64,000 nucleotides of DNA from Alkanindiges illinoisensis (GTDB lineage: Bacteria > Pseudomonadota > Gammaproteobacteria > Pseudomonadales > Moraxellaceae). Shown piece after piece: positions 25,054-33,356 of the stretch. Position numbers and translations under genes: made by a program. Within the stretch, counting starts at the first letter, position 1; each line of letters begins with the position of its first letter. A model generated the notes under the pieces. The model saw only the letters and a program-made list of their open reading frames with translations, was not told the DNA's origin and made no database searches. The stretch is from positions 32,244 through 96,243 of the forward strand of contig NZ_SNTY01000006.1 of NCBI RefSeq assembly GCF_004377485.1. Direction: 5' to 3'.

Positions 25054-26064
25054 ATGACTGACCCTGCTTCAGTACAGATTATTTTTAATGGCATTTTTCT
25101 GCTTCTGGCAGTATATGCTGTAATCCGTGCGATTCATGGCTGCCGTCATTCCCTGACTGTTTCGCCATTCAAGACCTTTATTTTATTATTTGTCTATTAC
25201 GGGTTGTACCTGACCTTGCCATTTTTCTCATGGACGCTCTGGCAGTGGTCAACTGGTGTGCAGGATGCATGGCAAGCGGTACCGATGTTACTGCTGTCGG
25301 TTTTTTTAATTTATGCACGCTTTGTGGAGCCACAGATTCTGGTTGTCCGTCGCACCCCGGTACACTTGCATGATTCACCACCCTTGCAGGACCCCTTAAG
25401 GGTAGCCTTGCTGGCCGATATTCATGTGGGCCTGTTTTCCGGGCGCGCCCGTCAGTTAAGGCGCATTGTCAATCTGGTGAATCAGGAACAACCGGACTTT
25501 ATCGTGATTTCCGGGGACTGGACTTATGAACCCAGTGACCAACTGATTAAAGACCTAAAAATTCTATCCGGTTTTAACGCACCGGCTTATTCAGTGCCGG
25601 GTAATCATGATGAGCAAATTCCGGGGCCACCTATTCAGCAGGTGCTCAAGGAAGGGCTTGAAGCTGCCAATATTATTCCCATTGAAGGGAAAATTATAGA
25701 AATGAATGAAATTCGCCTGATTGGGGTAGGGGATTTATGGGCGGGCAAGGCAGACATGCAAGCCATGCCCGCATTGCCACAGGATAAACCCTGGCTCATT
25801 CTGGCGCATAACCCGGATACGGTGGCGCAAGTACCAGATTTACCCTATCGCCCCTTGATGCTGTCAGGTCATACACATGGTGGACAACTAGAGTTACCGT
25901 GGCTTACGGATTATGTGCTAAGCCGGGTATCTTTGCTGGGCTTTAAAAAGGGCTTGTATCAGGTTAAAAATGCACAGGTGTTTGTCACAGTTGGCACTGG
26001 GCTGGTGGGCATGCCTTTACGGTTTAGAACGCCGCCTACCATTGATATTTTGCATGTGCATTAA
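25054..26064 (+). CDS. membrane-anchored metallophosphoesterase (YaeI-like)
   Basis: The 336-residue protein has three or four N-terminal membrane segments (about residues 7-95) and a calcineurin-type phosphoesterase domain after residue 115. Motifs in order: LLADIHVG (Asp122, His124), VISGDWTYE (Asp155), VPGNHDE (Asn184, His185), LAHNPD and SGHTHGGQLELP. Relatives include YaeI and phosphodiesterases acting on UDP-diacylglucosamine or lipid headgroups; the real substrate is open. The ATG at 25054 has GGAGA four bases upstream; the frame extends further left without a start signal. Confidence 0.87.
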   Translation: MTDPASVQIIFNGIFLLLAVYAVIRAIHGCRHSLTVSPFKTFILLFVYYGLYLTLPFFSWTLWQWSTGVQDAWQAVPMLLLSVFLIYARFVEPQILVVRRTPVHLHDSPPLQDPLRVALLADIHVGLFSGRARQLRRIVNLVNQEQPDFIVISGDWTYEPSDQLIKDLKILSGFNAPAYSVPGNHDEQIPGPPIQQVLKEGLEAANIIPIEGKIIEMNEIRLIGVGDLWAGKADMQAMPALPQDKPWLILAHNPDTVAQVPDLPYRPLMLSGHTHGGQLELPWLTDYVLSRVSLLGFKKGLYQVKNAQVFVTVGTGLVGMPLRFRTPPTIDILHVH

Positions 26065-26091
26065 CAGGTTTAGTGGGTCAACCAGTTCTGA

Positions 26092-27567
26092 TCAGTTCAG
26101 ATAAATCACCTGATTACGGCCTGCTGCCTTGGCCTCATAGAGCGCTTGATCAGCATCGGACACAAGTTGGTTGGGCGTTTTATGCTGATTAAGCTGAGCT
26201 ACCCCAACACTGACTGTCACCTGACGTGCTTCCCACCGGTGGTCAGCTACTTGTTCACGGATGCGATGGGCAATGGGCAGGGCATCATCCATTGGTGTGT
26301 CCGGTAAAATAATCACAAATTCCTCACCGCCATAACGACAAGCCAGATCTGTTGTGCGCACTGCCTGCTGTAAAATAGCGCCAACCTGTGCCAATACATG
26401 ATCACCGGTTTGATGACCAAAATCATCGTTAAAGCGCTTGAAATGATCCACATCAATTAGCATGACCGTAAGCGGATGCTCATAACGGGTAGCACGTTGC
26501 CATTCCATTTTCAGGCGTTGTTCAAAGGCACGCCGGTTGGCAAGGCCAGTTAAGCTGTCGGTCAGGCTTAAGGCTTCCAGTTCTTCCATGAGCTTCTTAA
26601 GTTCCTGTGTGCGCCGCTCCACTTTTTTCTCAAGGTTAATGTTATTAAGTTCCAGCGCATGCTGTGCACGCTGGCGCAGTAGCTCCTGACCATGCTGGGC
26701 ACGGGCCTGCCAGATAATCAGGCAGGATGACAGAAACAGGGTCAGGAAAATCAGCATGGAAACTTCAAACTGGTTGTTGTACCAGTGCATCAGGTTGCCC
26801 TGACGGCAAAGCCAGCCAATGGTAATAAACACCAGAATCAGGGTGGGCAGCAGCCAGCGGACCATTTTGCTGCCCAGTGTTTGTCCAACGAACAGGCGCA
26901 TAAAGCCGCGTTCGGCATGAATGAATATCAGCGCCACACTCAGCTCAATGAAGGCAATGGCCGACAAGGGTGACAAAGGCACATAAAAACCAAAGCGGTA
27001 CAGCTCACGTACCCCATAGGCATAACCAATCAATACCATGATGGCAGTCAGGATGACCGGGATGGTAATAATACGGGCCAGGTTTAAGATGTGATAATTA
27101 CGGAAGGTGAGTAAAAAAATACTTAGGCCATTTAAAATAAAATTAATGGCCGACAGCGGTGACATCCGGTTTGAAAATAGCTGATTGTCAGGATCATTCT
27201 GAACCAGCTGATTTTGAACCAGTAATGAATCTACATAAGGCAGATCAGTGCCGCTAATATACTGGTAAGCCGTAATCAGCCCCATGCTAATCAAGATAAG
27301 CGACAGGATACGCTGAACCATCATGGCCAGCGGACGCCGGGTTAAGAATAGTACAAGTGCAATACTAGACAGAATAAAGCAGAATGCCGAGTTGGCCTTC
27401 ATGGAAATGCCGGACGGGAATAACCAAGCCAGTATGCGGCTTTCACATAGCCAGCCATATAACACCAGTATTGAGGGTAAACAAATCAGCAGCACTGTAA
27501 TTTTAAGCAGGAAAATGCGCTCATCAATGTAGTGCAGATTAGGTTGCTGATGGGAAAGTTTAACCAA
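26092..27567 (-). CDS. membrane-bound diguanylate cyclase
   Basis: A 491-residue protein with about eight N-terminal membrane segments (residues 20-295), a short coiled coil (LNNINLEKKVERRTQEL) and a C-terminal GGDEF domain. The active site reads YGGEEF (GGEEF at 413-417) and an inhibitory I-site RTTD (404-407) stands five residues before it, so it should make c-di-GMP and be product-inhibited. The membrane part probably senses an unknown signal. The start is a TTG with GAGGA five bases upstream; no in-frame ATG precedes the first membrane helix. It converges on the phosphoesterase gene. Confidence 0.92.
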   Translation of the reverse strand: MVKLSHQQPNLHYIDERIFLLKITVLLICLPSILVLYGWLCESRILAWLFPSGISMKANSAFCFILSSIALVLFLTRRPLAMMVQRILSLILISMGLITAYQYISGTDLPYVDSLLVQNQLVQNDPDNQLFSNRMSPLSAINFILNGLSIFLLTFRNYHILNLARIITIPVILTAIMVLIGYAYGVRELYRFGFYVPLSPLSAIAFIELSVALIFIHAERGFMRLFVGQTLGSKMVRWLLPTLILVFITIGWLCRQGNLMHWYNNQFEVSMLIFLTLFLSSCLIIWQARAQHGQELLRQRAQHALELNNINLEKKVERRTQELKKLMEELEALSLTDSLTGLANRRAFEQRLKMEWQRATRYEHPLTVMLIDVDHFKRFNDDFGHQTGDHVLAQVGAILQQAVRTTDLACRYGGEEFVIILPDTPMDDALPIAHRIREQVADHRWEARQVTVSVGVAQLNQHKTPNQLVSDADQALYEAKAAGRNQVIYLN

Positions 27568-27739
27568 TATTTCCTCGTCCTTTTATGAGGGCACTAGCCA
27601 CTCTGTTTTAATCTAAACCAGTACCCATACGCTGGTTGTAAGTTTTAGCATCACGCCTGCAGTTAGAAGCCAGTTTCGCATTTAAGCTTAGCTGACTTCA
27701 TTAAAAACTACATGAAAAAACCGACGATTAGCGCTGTGT

Positions 27740-29041
27740 TTAATTGTCCAATTGCTGATTTTTTGTTTCCTGCGTCACCAATACTGCCAGCAGGGTAATT
27801 AGCGCAGCTGCGGCCAGATAATAACCTACTGCGCCAAGACCATACTGTTTACCCAGCCACGTTGCAATTGAAGGTGCAAGTGAAGCTCCAAAAATTCCAG
27901 CAAGGTTGAAGGTTAAAGATGCGCCGGTATAGCGGACATTGGTTGGGAATAATTCAGATAAAATAGTACCCAGAGGCCCATAAGTGAGTCCCATCAGGGC
28001 TAAACCAATACACAAAAAGCCCAGCACACCTGCATCGGTGCCGCTGTTGAGCAGGGGAGCCATAAACAGGCCAAACACAGCAATGGCCAGTGAAATAATG
28101 CCTAAAGTAATTTTACGGCCATGACGGTCTGCCAGCAGTGCAGAAACCGGAATGCAGGCTGCAAAAAACAAAATCGCAATCATCTGCAACACCAGAAAAT
28201 GCTCGCGGCTATAACCCAGGCTGGTTGTTCCCCAGCTTAGGGCAAAAACAGTCACCAGATAAAACAGCACAAAGGTGGCCAGCGCAATGCAAGTGCCTAA
28301 AAATAGCATTTTGCCATGATGCTTAAATACGGTGAGCATGGGAACTTTAACCTGTTCATGCTTGTCCAGTGTGGCCTGGAACACCGGTGTTTCGTGAATT
28401 TTTAGGCGCACAAACAGCCCGACCAGCACCAGCACACTACTGGCAATAAAAGGCAGGCGCCAGCCCCAAGCAAACAGGTCTGCTTCGCTCAGGAATTCAC
28501 CCAGTAGCAGAAAAGAGCCGCTAGCCATTAAAAAACCAATCGGCGCGCCCAGTTGTGGAAACATGCCATACCATGCCCGCTTGCCGGGCGGGGCATTTTC
28601 GGTCGCCAGCAATACCGCACCACCCCATTCACCGCCCAGCCCCAGCCCCTGTCCAAAGCGGCATAGCGCCAGCAACAAAGGGGCAAGCACGCCAACCTGT
28701 GCATAACTGGGTAACAACCCAATAGCAACAGTTGAGAGTCCCATGGTGAGTAAGGCAGCAACCAGCGTTGCTTTGCGGCCAATCCGGTCACCAAAATGTC
28801 CAAACAGGGCAGAACCAATTGGCCTTGCAAAAAAGGCAATCGCAAAGGTCATAAAAGATTGTAAGCGGGCCAGATCAGGATCATTACCCGGAAAAAACAG
28901 GACTGGAAATACCAGCACTGCAGCAGTAGCAAAAATATAAAAATCAAAGAATTCAATCGTGGTGCCGATCAGGCTGGCAAACAGCACCGTTGCTTTTGAG
29001 TTGGTTTTGGCAGGCGCTGCCACAGCAACATTACTCATCAT
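27740..29041 (-). CDS. MFS transporter, metabolite:H+ symporter type
   Basis: A 433-residue, 12-helix major facilitator. The start FASLIGTTIEFFDFYIFATAAVLVFPVLFFP and the loop GHFGDRIGRKATLV are typical of the MHS subfamily (ShiA, ProP, citrate and alpha-ketoglutarate permeases). The substrate cannot be told from sequence. It stands alone, with two ATG codons in a row as possible starts (29041 and 29038). Confidence 0.88.
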   Translation of the reverse strand: MMSNVAVAAPAKTNSKATVLFASLIGTTIEFFDFYIFATAAVLVFPVLFFPGNDPDLARLQSFMTFAIAFFARPIGSALFGHFGDRIGRKATLVAALLTMGLSTVAIGLLPSYAQVGVLAPLLLALCRFGQGLGLGGEWGGAVLLATENAPPGKRAWYGMFPQLGAPIGFLMASGSFLLLGEFLSEADLFAWGWRLPFIASSVLVLVGLFVRLKIHETPVFQATLDKHEQVKVPMLTVFKHHGKMLFLGTCIALATFVLFYLVTVFALSWGTTSLGYSREHFLVLQMIAILFFAACIPVSALLADRHGRKITLGIISLAIAVFGLFMAPLLNSGTDAGVLGFLCIGLALMGLTYGPLGTILSELFPTNVRYTGASLTFNLAGIFGASLAPSIATWLGKQYGLGAVGYYLAAAALITLLAVLVTQETKNQQLDN

Positions 29042-29374
29042 CTATCCCGGTTGTGCAGTAAAGTATTTTTTAATTCAGGAAATGATAGGAGTTCATTAGT
29101 CTGACTAAAAAAGACACAATTTATTAAGCGGTTAATATTGCCACCAGCCGGATTGTGATACCAGTGTTTGATACTGTTTTTTATAAAACTCGTATTTTTA
29201 ACAAGCTTGTGTCATTCAGTAAGTTTATGGCAAAAAAATATATAACCTGAGTTATGTGTAAAATTATGATCTGAGAGGGTTTAGTAGATTGCTGCTAAGG
29301 ATCAGCATTATAAAAATGCGCTGCTGTAAAAATTACTTTAAAAACTTGGTGAATGCTTAAAATATATTTATTGG
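29042..29374. other. 333-bp AT-rich intergenic region
   Basis: It lies upstream of the MFS gene and downstream of the haemolysin III gene, both on the minus strand. It should contain the MFS promoter. I see no ORF, RNA gene or strong hairpin. Confidence 0.4.
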
Positions 29375-30025
29375 TTAGGATAAAACATAAGTGTAAATTG
29401 CCCAGCAATGACAGGCAGCGCCCACTAGCACAAATAAATGCCAGATGGCATGGGTATAGGGATATTTTTTGGCTGCATAAAAAATCGTTCCCAGCGTATA
29501 GCTTACACCGCCTGCAACCAGCCAGAAAAATCCCGCCGGGGGTAATGCATGATAAATATCTGGCAAGACAAACACGGCAAGCCAGCCCATTACCAGATAC
29601 GCAGTCAGGGAAACTTTGGGAAACTGGTGAATAAAAAACAGCTTAAAAATAATACCAAGGCCTGCCATGCCCCATAAAATCCACAGCAGCAGTTCAGCTT
29701 TAAAACCCTCAAGGCTAATCATTAAAAATGGGGTATAGGTGCCCGCAATCAGCAGGTAAATCGCACTGTGATCCAGTTGTTTTAAAAAGGTACGCGCTTT
29801 GGGCGATTGAATGCTGTGATAGAGGGTAGAGGCCAAAAATAGCACCACCATGCTAATGCTATAAATTACCAGTCCGGTGCTTTGGGCATTGCTTAAGCTG
29901 CCGAGGCCTTTTTTGAGTAAAAAAATACCAGCAATGAGCGCCAGTACAGCACCCAGCGCATGTGTTAGGGCATTGATGCGTTCTTCTTGGCTGTTATAGG
30001 GCATCATGGGACTGGATGAATTCAT
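29375..30025 (-). CDS. haemolysin III / PAQR family membrane protein (TrhA-like)
   Basis: A 216-residue, seven-helix protein. Family marks are EERINALTHALGAVLALIAG, ASTLYHSIQ, DHSAIYLLIAGTYTPF and the last helix HAIWHLFVLVGAACHCWAIY; the conserved Ser, Asp and His residues form the zinc site of PAQR-type proteins. Bacterial members such as TrhA/YqfA are linked to membrane energetics and lipid homeostasis; the haemolysin name is historical. I chose the ATG at 30025; a GTG four codons earlier is possible. Confidence 0.9.
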   Translation of the reverse strand: MNSSSPMMPYNSQEERINALTHALGAVLALIAGIFLLKKGLGSLSNAQSTGLVIYSISMVVLFLASTLYHSIQSPKARTFLKQLDHSAIYLLIAGTYTPFLMISLEGFKAELLLWILWGMAGLGIIFKLFFIHQFPKVSLTAYLVMGWLAVFVLPDIYHALPPAGFFWLVAGGVSYTLGTIFYAAKKYPYTHAIWHLFVLVGAACHCWAIYTYVLS

Positions 30026-30139
30026 GCTAATACACACCTGTTTTGAATCACATTAACATAAATTTAAGGGCATTTTTAGCACTCATCAGTGGGATGTTTT
30101 ATCATATCTGTTTTCGTTATTGTAAAACTGGATATTGCC

Positions 30140-31435
30140 ATGTCTGACCAGCCACTGCCTCTATCTTCATCGGACAGCGTTCAGCAGTTACAACATATTA
30201 TCAGCAGTGGTTTTGCGGCGGGTCAACTGGAAAAAATCAGTTTAAGCAAATATAAGGGCAATGAAACCGGTCTGGAAAAAATCCAGATTCGCACAGTTTA
30301 TTTAAAAGACCAGCCGATGCTGAGCTTGGTTTATCGTTACCAGACCCGTGATATCACCAAAAACTATACTTTGAGCGATGCACTGGCCGAAATTATCCGG
30401 CAACTGGATGCAGGCTTTAAGCAGGTCAATGTCAAAACGACCAGCACTGAATATCAGCTCATGATCAGCAAAAAAGGTAAACCGCTGCTTACGCAACAGG
30501 CAAGTTTGCAGTCTGGACAAAATGACATGCCACCTCAAAATAGCCCTCAACCCGGCACACTGCATAACCGTGCCAAACAGCGCTATGTGGAGCAATCACG
30601 GCCATTCCTGCAACAGTTAGGTGTGACAGATCAGCAGGGCCAGATTATTCCGGCCATGTCACGCAAATGGAAACAAATTAACAAGTTTGTAGAAATTTTT
30701 GCCAATGCCGTGGCGCAGACCCAGCTGGAACAGCACGAATCTATTTCGGTAGTAGATTTTGGTTCAGGCAAGGGCTATCTCACCTTTGCTGTGCATGATT
30801 TTATTGTGCAGCAACTGCATAAAACCGCAGAGGTCACCGGAGTAGAGCTACGTGATGAGCTGGTGCAGTTTTGTAATCGGGTGGCTGATACGGTTGATGC
30901 ACAGGGAATGACATTTTATCAGGGTGATGTGCGCAGTTTTAATCCGGGGTCTGGCTCAAGCGAAGCACCGCTTTGCCCAGACGCAAGACGAGAATCCAGT
31001 TCGAGTAAGGTGGATGTCATGATAGCCCTGCATGCCTGCGATATTGCGACGGATTATGCCCTGCATACCGGGATTCGGCTGAATGCGTCGGTTATCATGT
31101 GCGCGCCATGTTGTCATAAGGAAATTCGTCCGCAACTTAAAATGCCGGGCCTGCTACAGCCCATGCTGCAATATGGTGTGCATCTGGGCCAGCAGGCTGA
31201 AATGCTGACTGATAGCATGCGTGCATTATTGCTGGAAGCCAACGGTTATGAAACCAAGGTTTTTGAGTTTGTGGCGCTGGAACATACCAGAAAAAACAAG
31301 ATGATTTTGGCCAAAAAAAAACAGCAGAGTGCCAAAAAGCAGGCTGATATCCTGCAAAAAGTACAGGCGCTTAAGCAGTTTTATGGGATTGAAAAACAAA
31401 GTCTGGAAGAGTTGCTGGGCGAAAATAACGGTTGA
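30140..31435 (+). CDS. class I SAM-dependent methyltransferase (Methyltransf_32-like) with repeat insertion
   Basis: A 431-residue protein. An N-terminal domain (to about 165) precedes a Rossmann methyltransferase: VVDFGSGKGYLTFAVHDF, VTGVELRDELVQFCNR, FYQGDVRSF, VDVMIALHACDIATDYAL and the motif CAPCCHKEIRPQL. This pattern matches the Methyltransf_32 family, whose known relatives modify RNA or proteins; the target here is unknown. Between GDVRSF and VDVMIALH there is a Ser/Pro-rich stretch of about 18 residues encoded by a hairpin related to the repeats at 18.7-18.9 kb. The ATG at 30140 is preferred over the earlier in-frame codon at 30089. Confidence 0.85.
   Translation: MSDQPLPLSSSDSVQQLQHIISSGFAAGQLEKISLSKYKGNETGLEKIQIRTVYLKDQPMLSLVYRYQTRDITKNYTLSDALAEIIRQLDAGFKQVNVKTTSTEYQLMISKKGKPLLTQQASLQSGQNDMPPQNSPQPGTLHNRAKQRYVEQSRPFLQQLGVTDQQGQIIPAMSRKWKQINKFVEIFANAVAQTQLEQHESISVVDFGSGKGYLTFAVHDFIVQQLHKTAEVTGVELRDELVQFCNRVADTVDAQGMTFYQGDVRSFNPGSGSSEAPLCPDARRESSSSKVDVMIALHACDIATDYALHTGIRLNASVIMCAPCCHKEIRPQLKMPGLLQPMLQYGVHLGQQAEMLTDSMRALLLEANGYETKVFEFVALEHTRKNKMILAKKKQQSAKKQADILQKVQALKQFYGIEKQSLEELLGENNG
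30949..30989 (-). repeat. hairpin repeat inserted in frame in the methyltransferase gene
   Basis: GTCTGG (949-954) pairs with CCAGAC (977-982); inside, GCGAAGC and GCTTTGC pair around ACC, with a five-base bulge on the left arm, and GCAAGAC follows. Copy B at 18884-18914, read on its minus strand, has the same plan: stem, bulge, seven-base stem, ACC loop. The aligned 32-base stretch agrees at 26 positions, with differences largely at paired sites. Confidence 0.65.
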
Positions 31436-31446
31436 AGTAAATGATC

Positions 31447-31474
31447 AAAAGCACGCTGGGTATGGCGTGCTTTT
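31447..31474. terminator. bidirectional terminator after the methyltransferase gene
   Basis: AAAAGCACGC pairs perfectly with GCGTGCTTTT around an eight-base loop, between convergent genes. Confidence 0.8.
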
Positions 31475-31496
31475 GGATGAATGCTGCTAAATTGAA

Positions 31497-32957
31497 TTAA
31501 CGTCCTATATAGACTATTCCACCATTTAGGGTAATGGCTGGAGGTGGTGGATTATCACTGCCATGGTTAGATGGGCTGGAATTGGTGAGAACAGTATTAT
31601 TAAATTTTACACCAAATCCATTTGGCTCTACCTGAATTCCTTTACAGGGTGAATTAGCCTCACCACACTGATAGTCAAGTATAATTAAGCGCGTTAAGCT
31701 ACTGGCGCTAGAATCAAGTAATACCGTATTAAGTTGAACAGACTTTACTTTTTTATCTTTAATCGTTGCCTTAATGTCCTGACTTTCCAGTGTGATGGTA
31801 TTGTGATTAATCAGACTCACTTTAAAGTCATTGGGAATATTGCTGCGGTTAAAATAGGAGTTATCTGAATACCAAGGGTTATTCTGATCTGCGCTTGGTG
31901 AGTTTGATGGTATAGGATGAAGAGTTAATACTTGTTGTGGCTTTAATGCCTCTACTGAGGCACTAATCATGAGTGACGCTGGTTTAGGTTCATTACCAAA
32001 ACTGGAAAAATTGTATAATGTCGCTAGCAAGGTAAACTGACTGGCTGACGTTAAATCTTTAAAGCTTAAGTTTTGCGTATCCGCCGGTTCAGCATCTAAA
32101 AAGTAGTGACTATGATCTATATACTGGCTGTAAAGGCCATTATTATTCTTGCTAAAGGATAGATTAATATCATTATTGGTTAAAACAGAAATACCCTGGT
32201 TAAATATTCTGGAGCCAATAATTTGCTCCGGAGTATTAACCGCAGCGATAACCTGATGGGTTTTGCCATCTATAACCACCGAGCCGTGACTTGTTTGAGG
32301 AATATCTTGCAATGTTTGCGGTGCAATAGAGAGCCTACCTTTAAGCTTTCCATTAAGGATGAGTAAGTTTTCAGATAGATCATTGGATTTAAACGTTGAT
32401 TGGGTAAAATTGATGTCTACCGTACCGTAAGTAGGGTCATAATTCACTGTTGAACCAGCACATTGATTATTGAGGGAAGAATCTTCTTGCTCACAAGTAA
32501 ATGTTTGGTCAGTATTAGCGGAATTTATACTGGTTTTAATTAATGTAAATGCCGTTGCTTGTTTTAATAGCGGGTTATATTCAATTTCAAGGTTAAATCT
32601 ATTGTCATTTTCACCCAGCGTAAAGCGCATCAATTGATTTAATCGAGGGTACCGTATGGCACCATGTTCCGTCTCGGTTGCAAGTGTATTTGCCAGCTCA
32701 GTGATGACGCTATAAGCAAGTCCATTGTCTTTTTCATTCGTTGATTTAGTCGGAATGTCATATTTTTTTGAGCCATTCGTTGTCTTTTCCTCAATCGTTA
32801 AAGTGCTACTAAAGCTAGACTGAAAGGGCTGAGGCTTAATTTCCGGGCTTGTAGTTTCATTAGGAGCATTCGTGCTGCTACCGCCACCACAAGCACTAAG
32901 CAATAGGGAACTGGCCGCCAATATAAGACAGCCCGCATAATTTTTATGAGGAAGCAT
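31497..32957 (-). CDS. lipoprotein of unknown function
   Basis: The 486-residue protein starts with a lipoprotein signal (LAASSLLLSAC, then GGGSST), so Cys23 should be lipidated. A Ser/Thr/Asn-rich linker follows. The body is Asn/Ser/Thr-rich with alternating hydrophobic stretches that suggest beta structure (for example FNLEIEYNPLLKQATAFTLIK). Cysteine pairs occur at CEQEDSSLNNQC and CGEANSPC. I do not recognise a family. The coding sequence looks more A/T-rich than its neighbours, which hints at transfer or relaxed selection. It is a single-gene unit. Confidence 0.75.
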   Translation of the reverse strand: MLPHKNYAGCLILAASSLLLSACGGGSSTNAPNETTSPEIKPQPFQSSFSSTLTIEEKTTNGSKKYDIPTKSTNEKDNGLAYSVITELANTLATETEHGAIRYPRLNQLMRFTLGENDNRFNLEIEYNPLLKQATAFTLIKTSINSANTDQTFTCEQEDSSLNNQCAGSTVNYDPTYGTVDINFTQSTFKSNDLSENLLILNGKLKGRLSIAPQTLQDIPQTSHGSVVIDGKTHQVIAAVNTPEQIIGSRIFNQGISVLTNNDINLSFSKNNNGLYSQYIDHSHYFLDAEPADTQNLSFKDLTSASQFTLLATLYNFSSFGNEPKPASLMISASVEALKPQQVLTLHPIPSNSPSADQNNPWYSDNSYFNRSNIPNDFKVSLINHNTITLESQDIKATIKDKKVKSVQLNTVLLDSSASSLTRLIILDYQCGEANSPCKGIQVEPNGFGVKFNNTVLTNSSPSNHGSDNPPPPAITLNGGIVYIGR

Positions 32958-33096
32958 TACATTCTCAAATATGTTGTTAAGTTTAAAACGCAGATTTTAA
33001 TGAGCGATAAATTATCATGATTTATCGCATTTGTATTTAAAAGAAGGGATTGAATCACTAAAAACAAGAAAAACTAAATTCGTCTCTTTACACGAC

Positions 33097-33216
33097 TTAA
33101 TGCGTGGCAAAGTAAAAGAAAACCATGAATAAGATCACGACAAGAACACTAATATAAAGATATTTAAGCGGAAATATATCATCACCAGAAGTTGGTTTAA
33201 CCGGTTGTTGTGACAT
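33097..33216 (-). CDS. 39-residue single-pass membrane protein
   Basis: This short frame reads MSQQPVKPTSGDDIFPLKYL and then a hydrophobic helix YISVLVVILFMVFFYFATH before the stop. A GAGA site stands about nine bases before the ATG. The polar Pro-rich head followed by one helix is typical of genuine small membrane proteins. It lies 95 bases past the fadB terminator in the same direction. Function is unknown. Confidence 0.55.
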   Translation of the reverse strand: MSQQPVKPTSGDDIFPLKYLYISVLVVILFMVFFYFATH

Positions 33217-33310
33217 TGCAAAATCTCACGTAGGTAGTGGCAGGTTTTAAGTATAAAGTTGTGCAGGAATAAAAAACAGCATCAGTTGGCTCTTAAAAAA
33301 GCAGTACAGA

Positions 33311-33335
33311 AAAAAGGCGCACATGGCGCCTTTTT
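33311..33335. terminator. terminator of fadA-fadB
   Basis: AAAAAGGCGC pairs with GCGCCTTTTT around a five-base loop, 22 bases past the fadB stop. Confidence 0.85.
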
Positions 33336-33356
33336 CATCAACTATCAGAGTGATTC

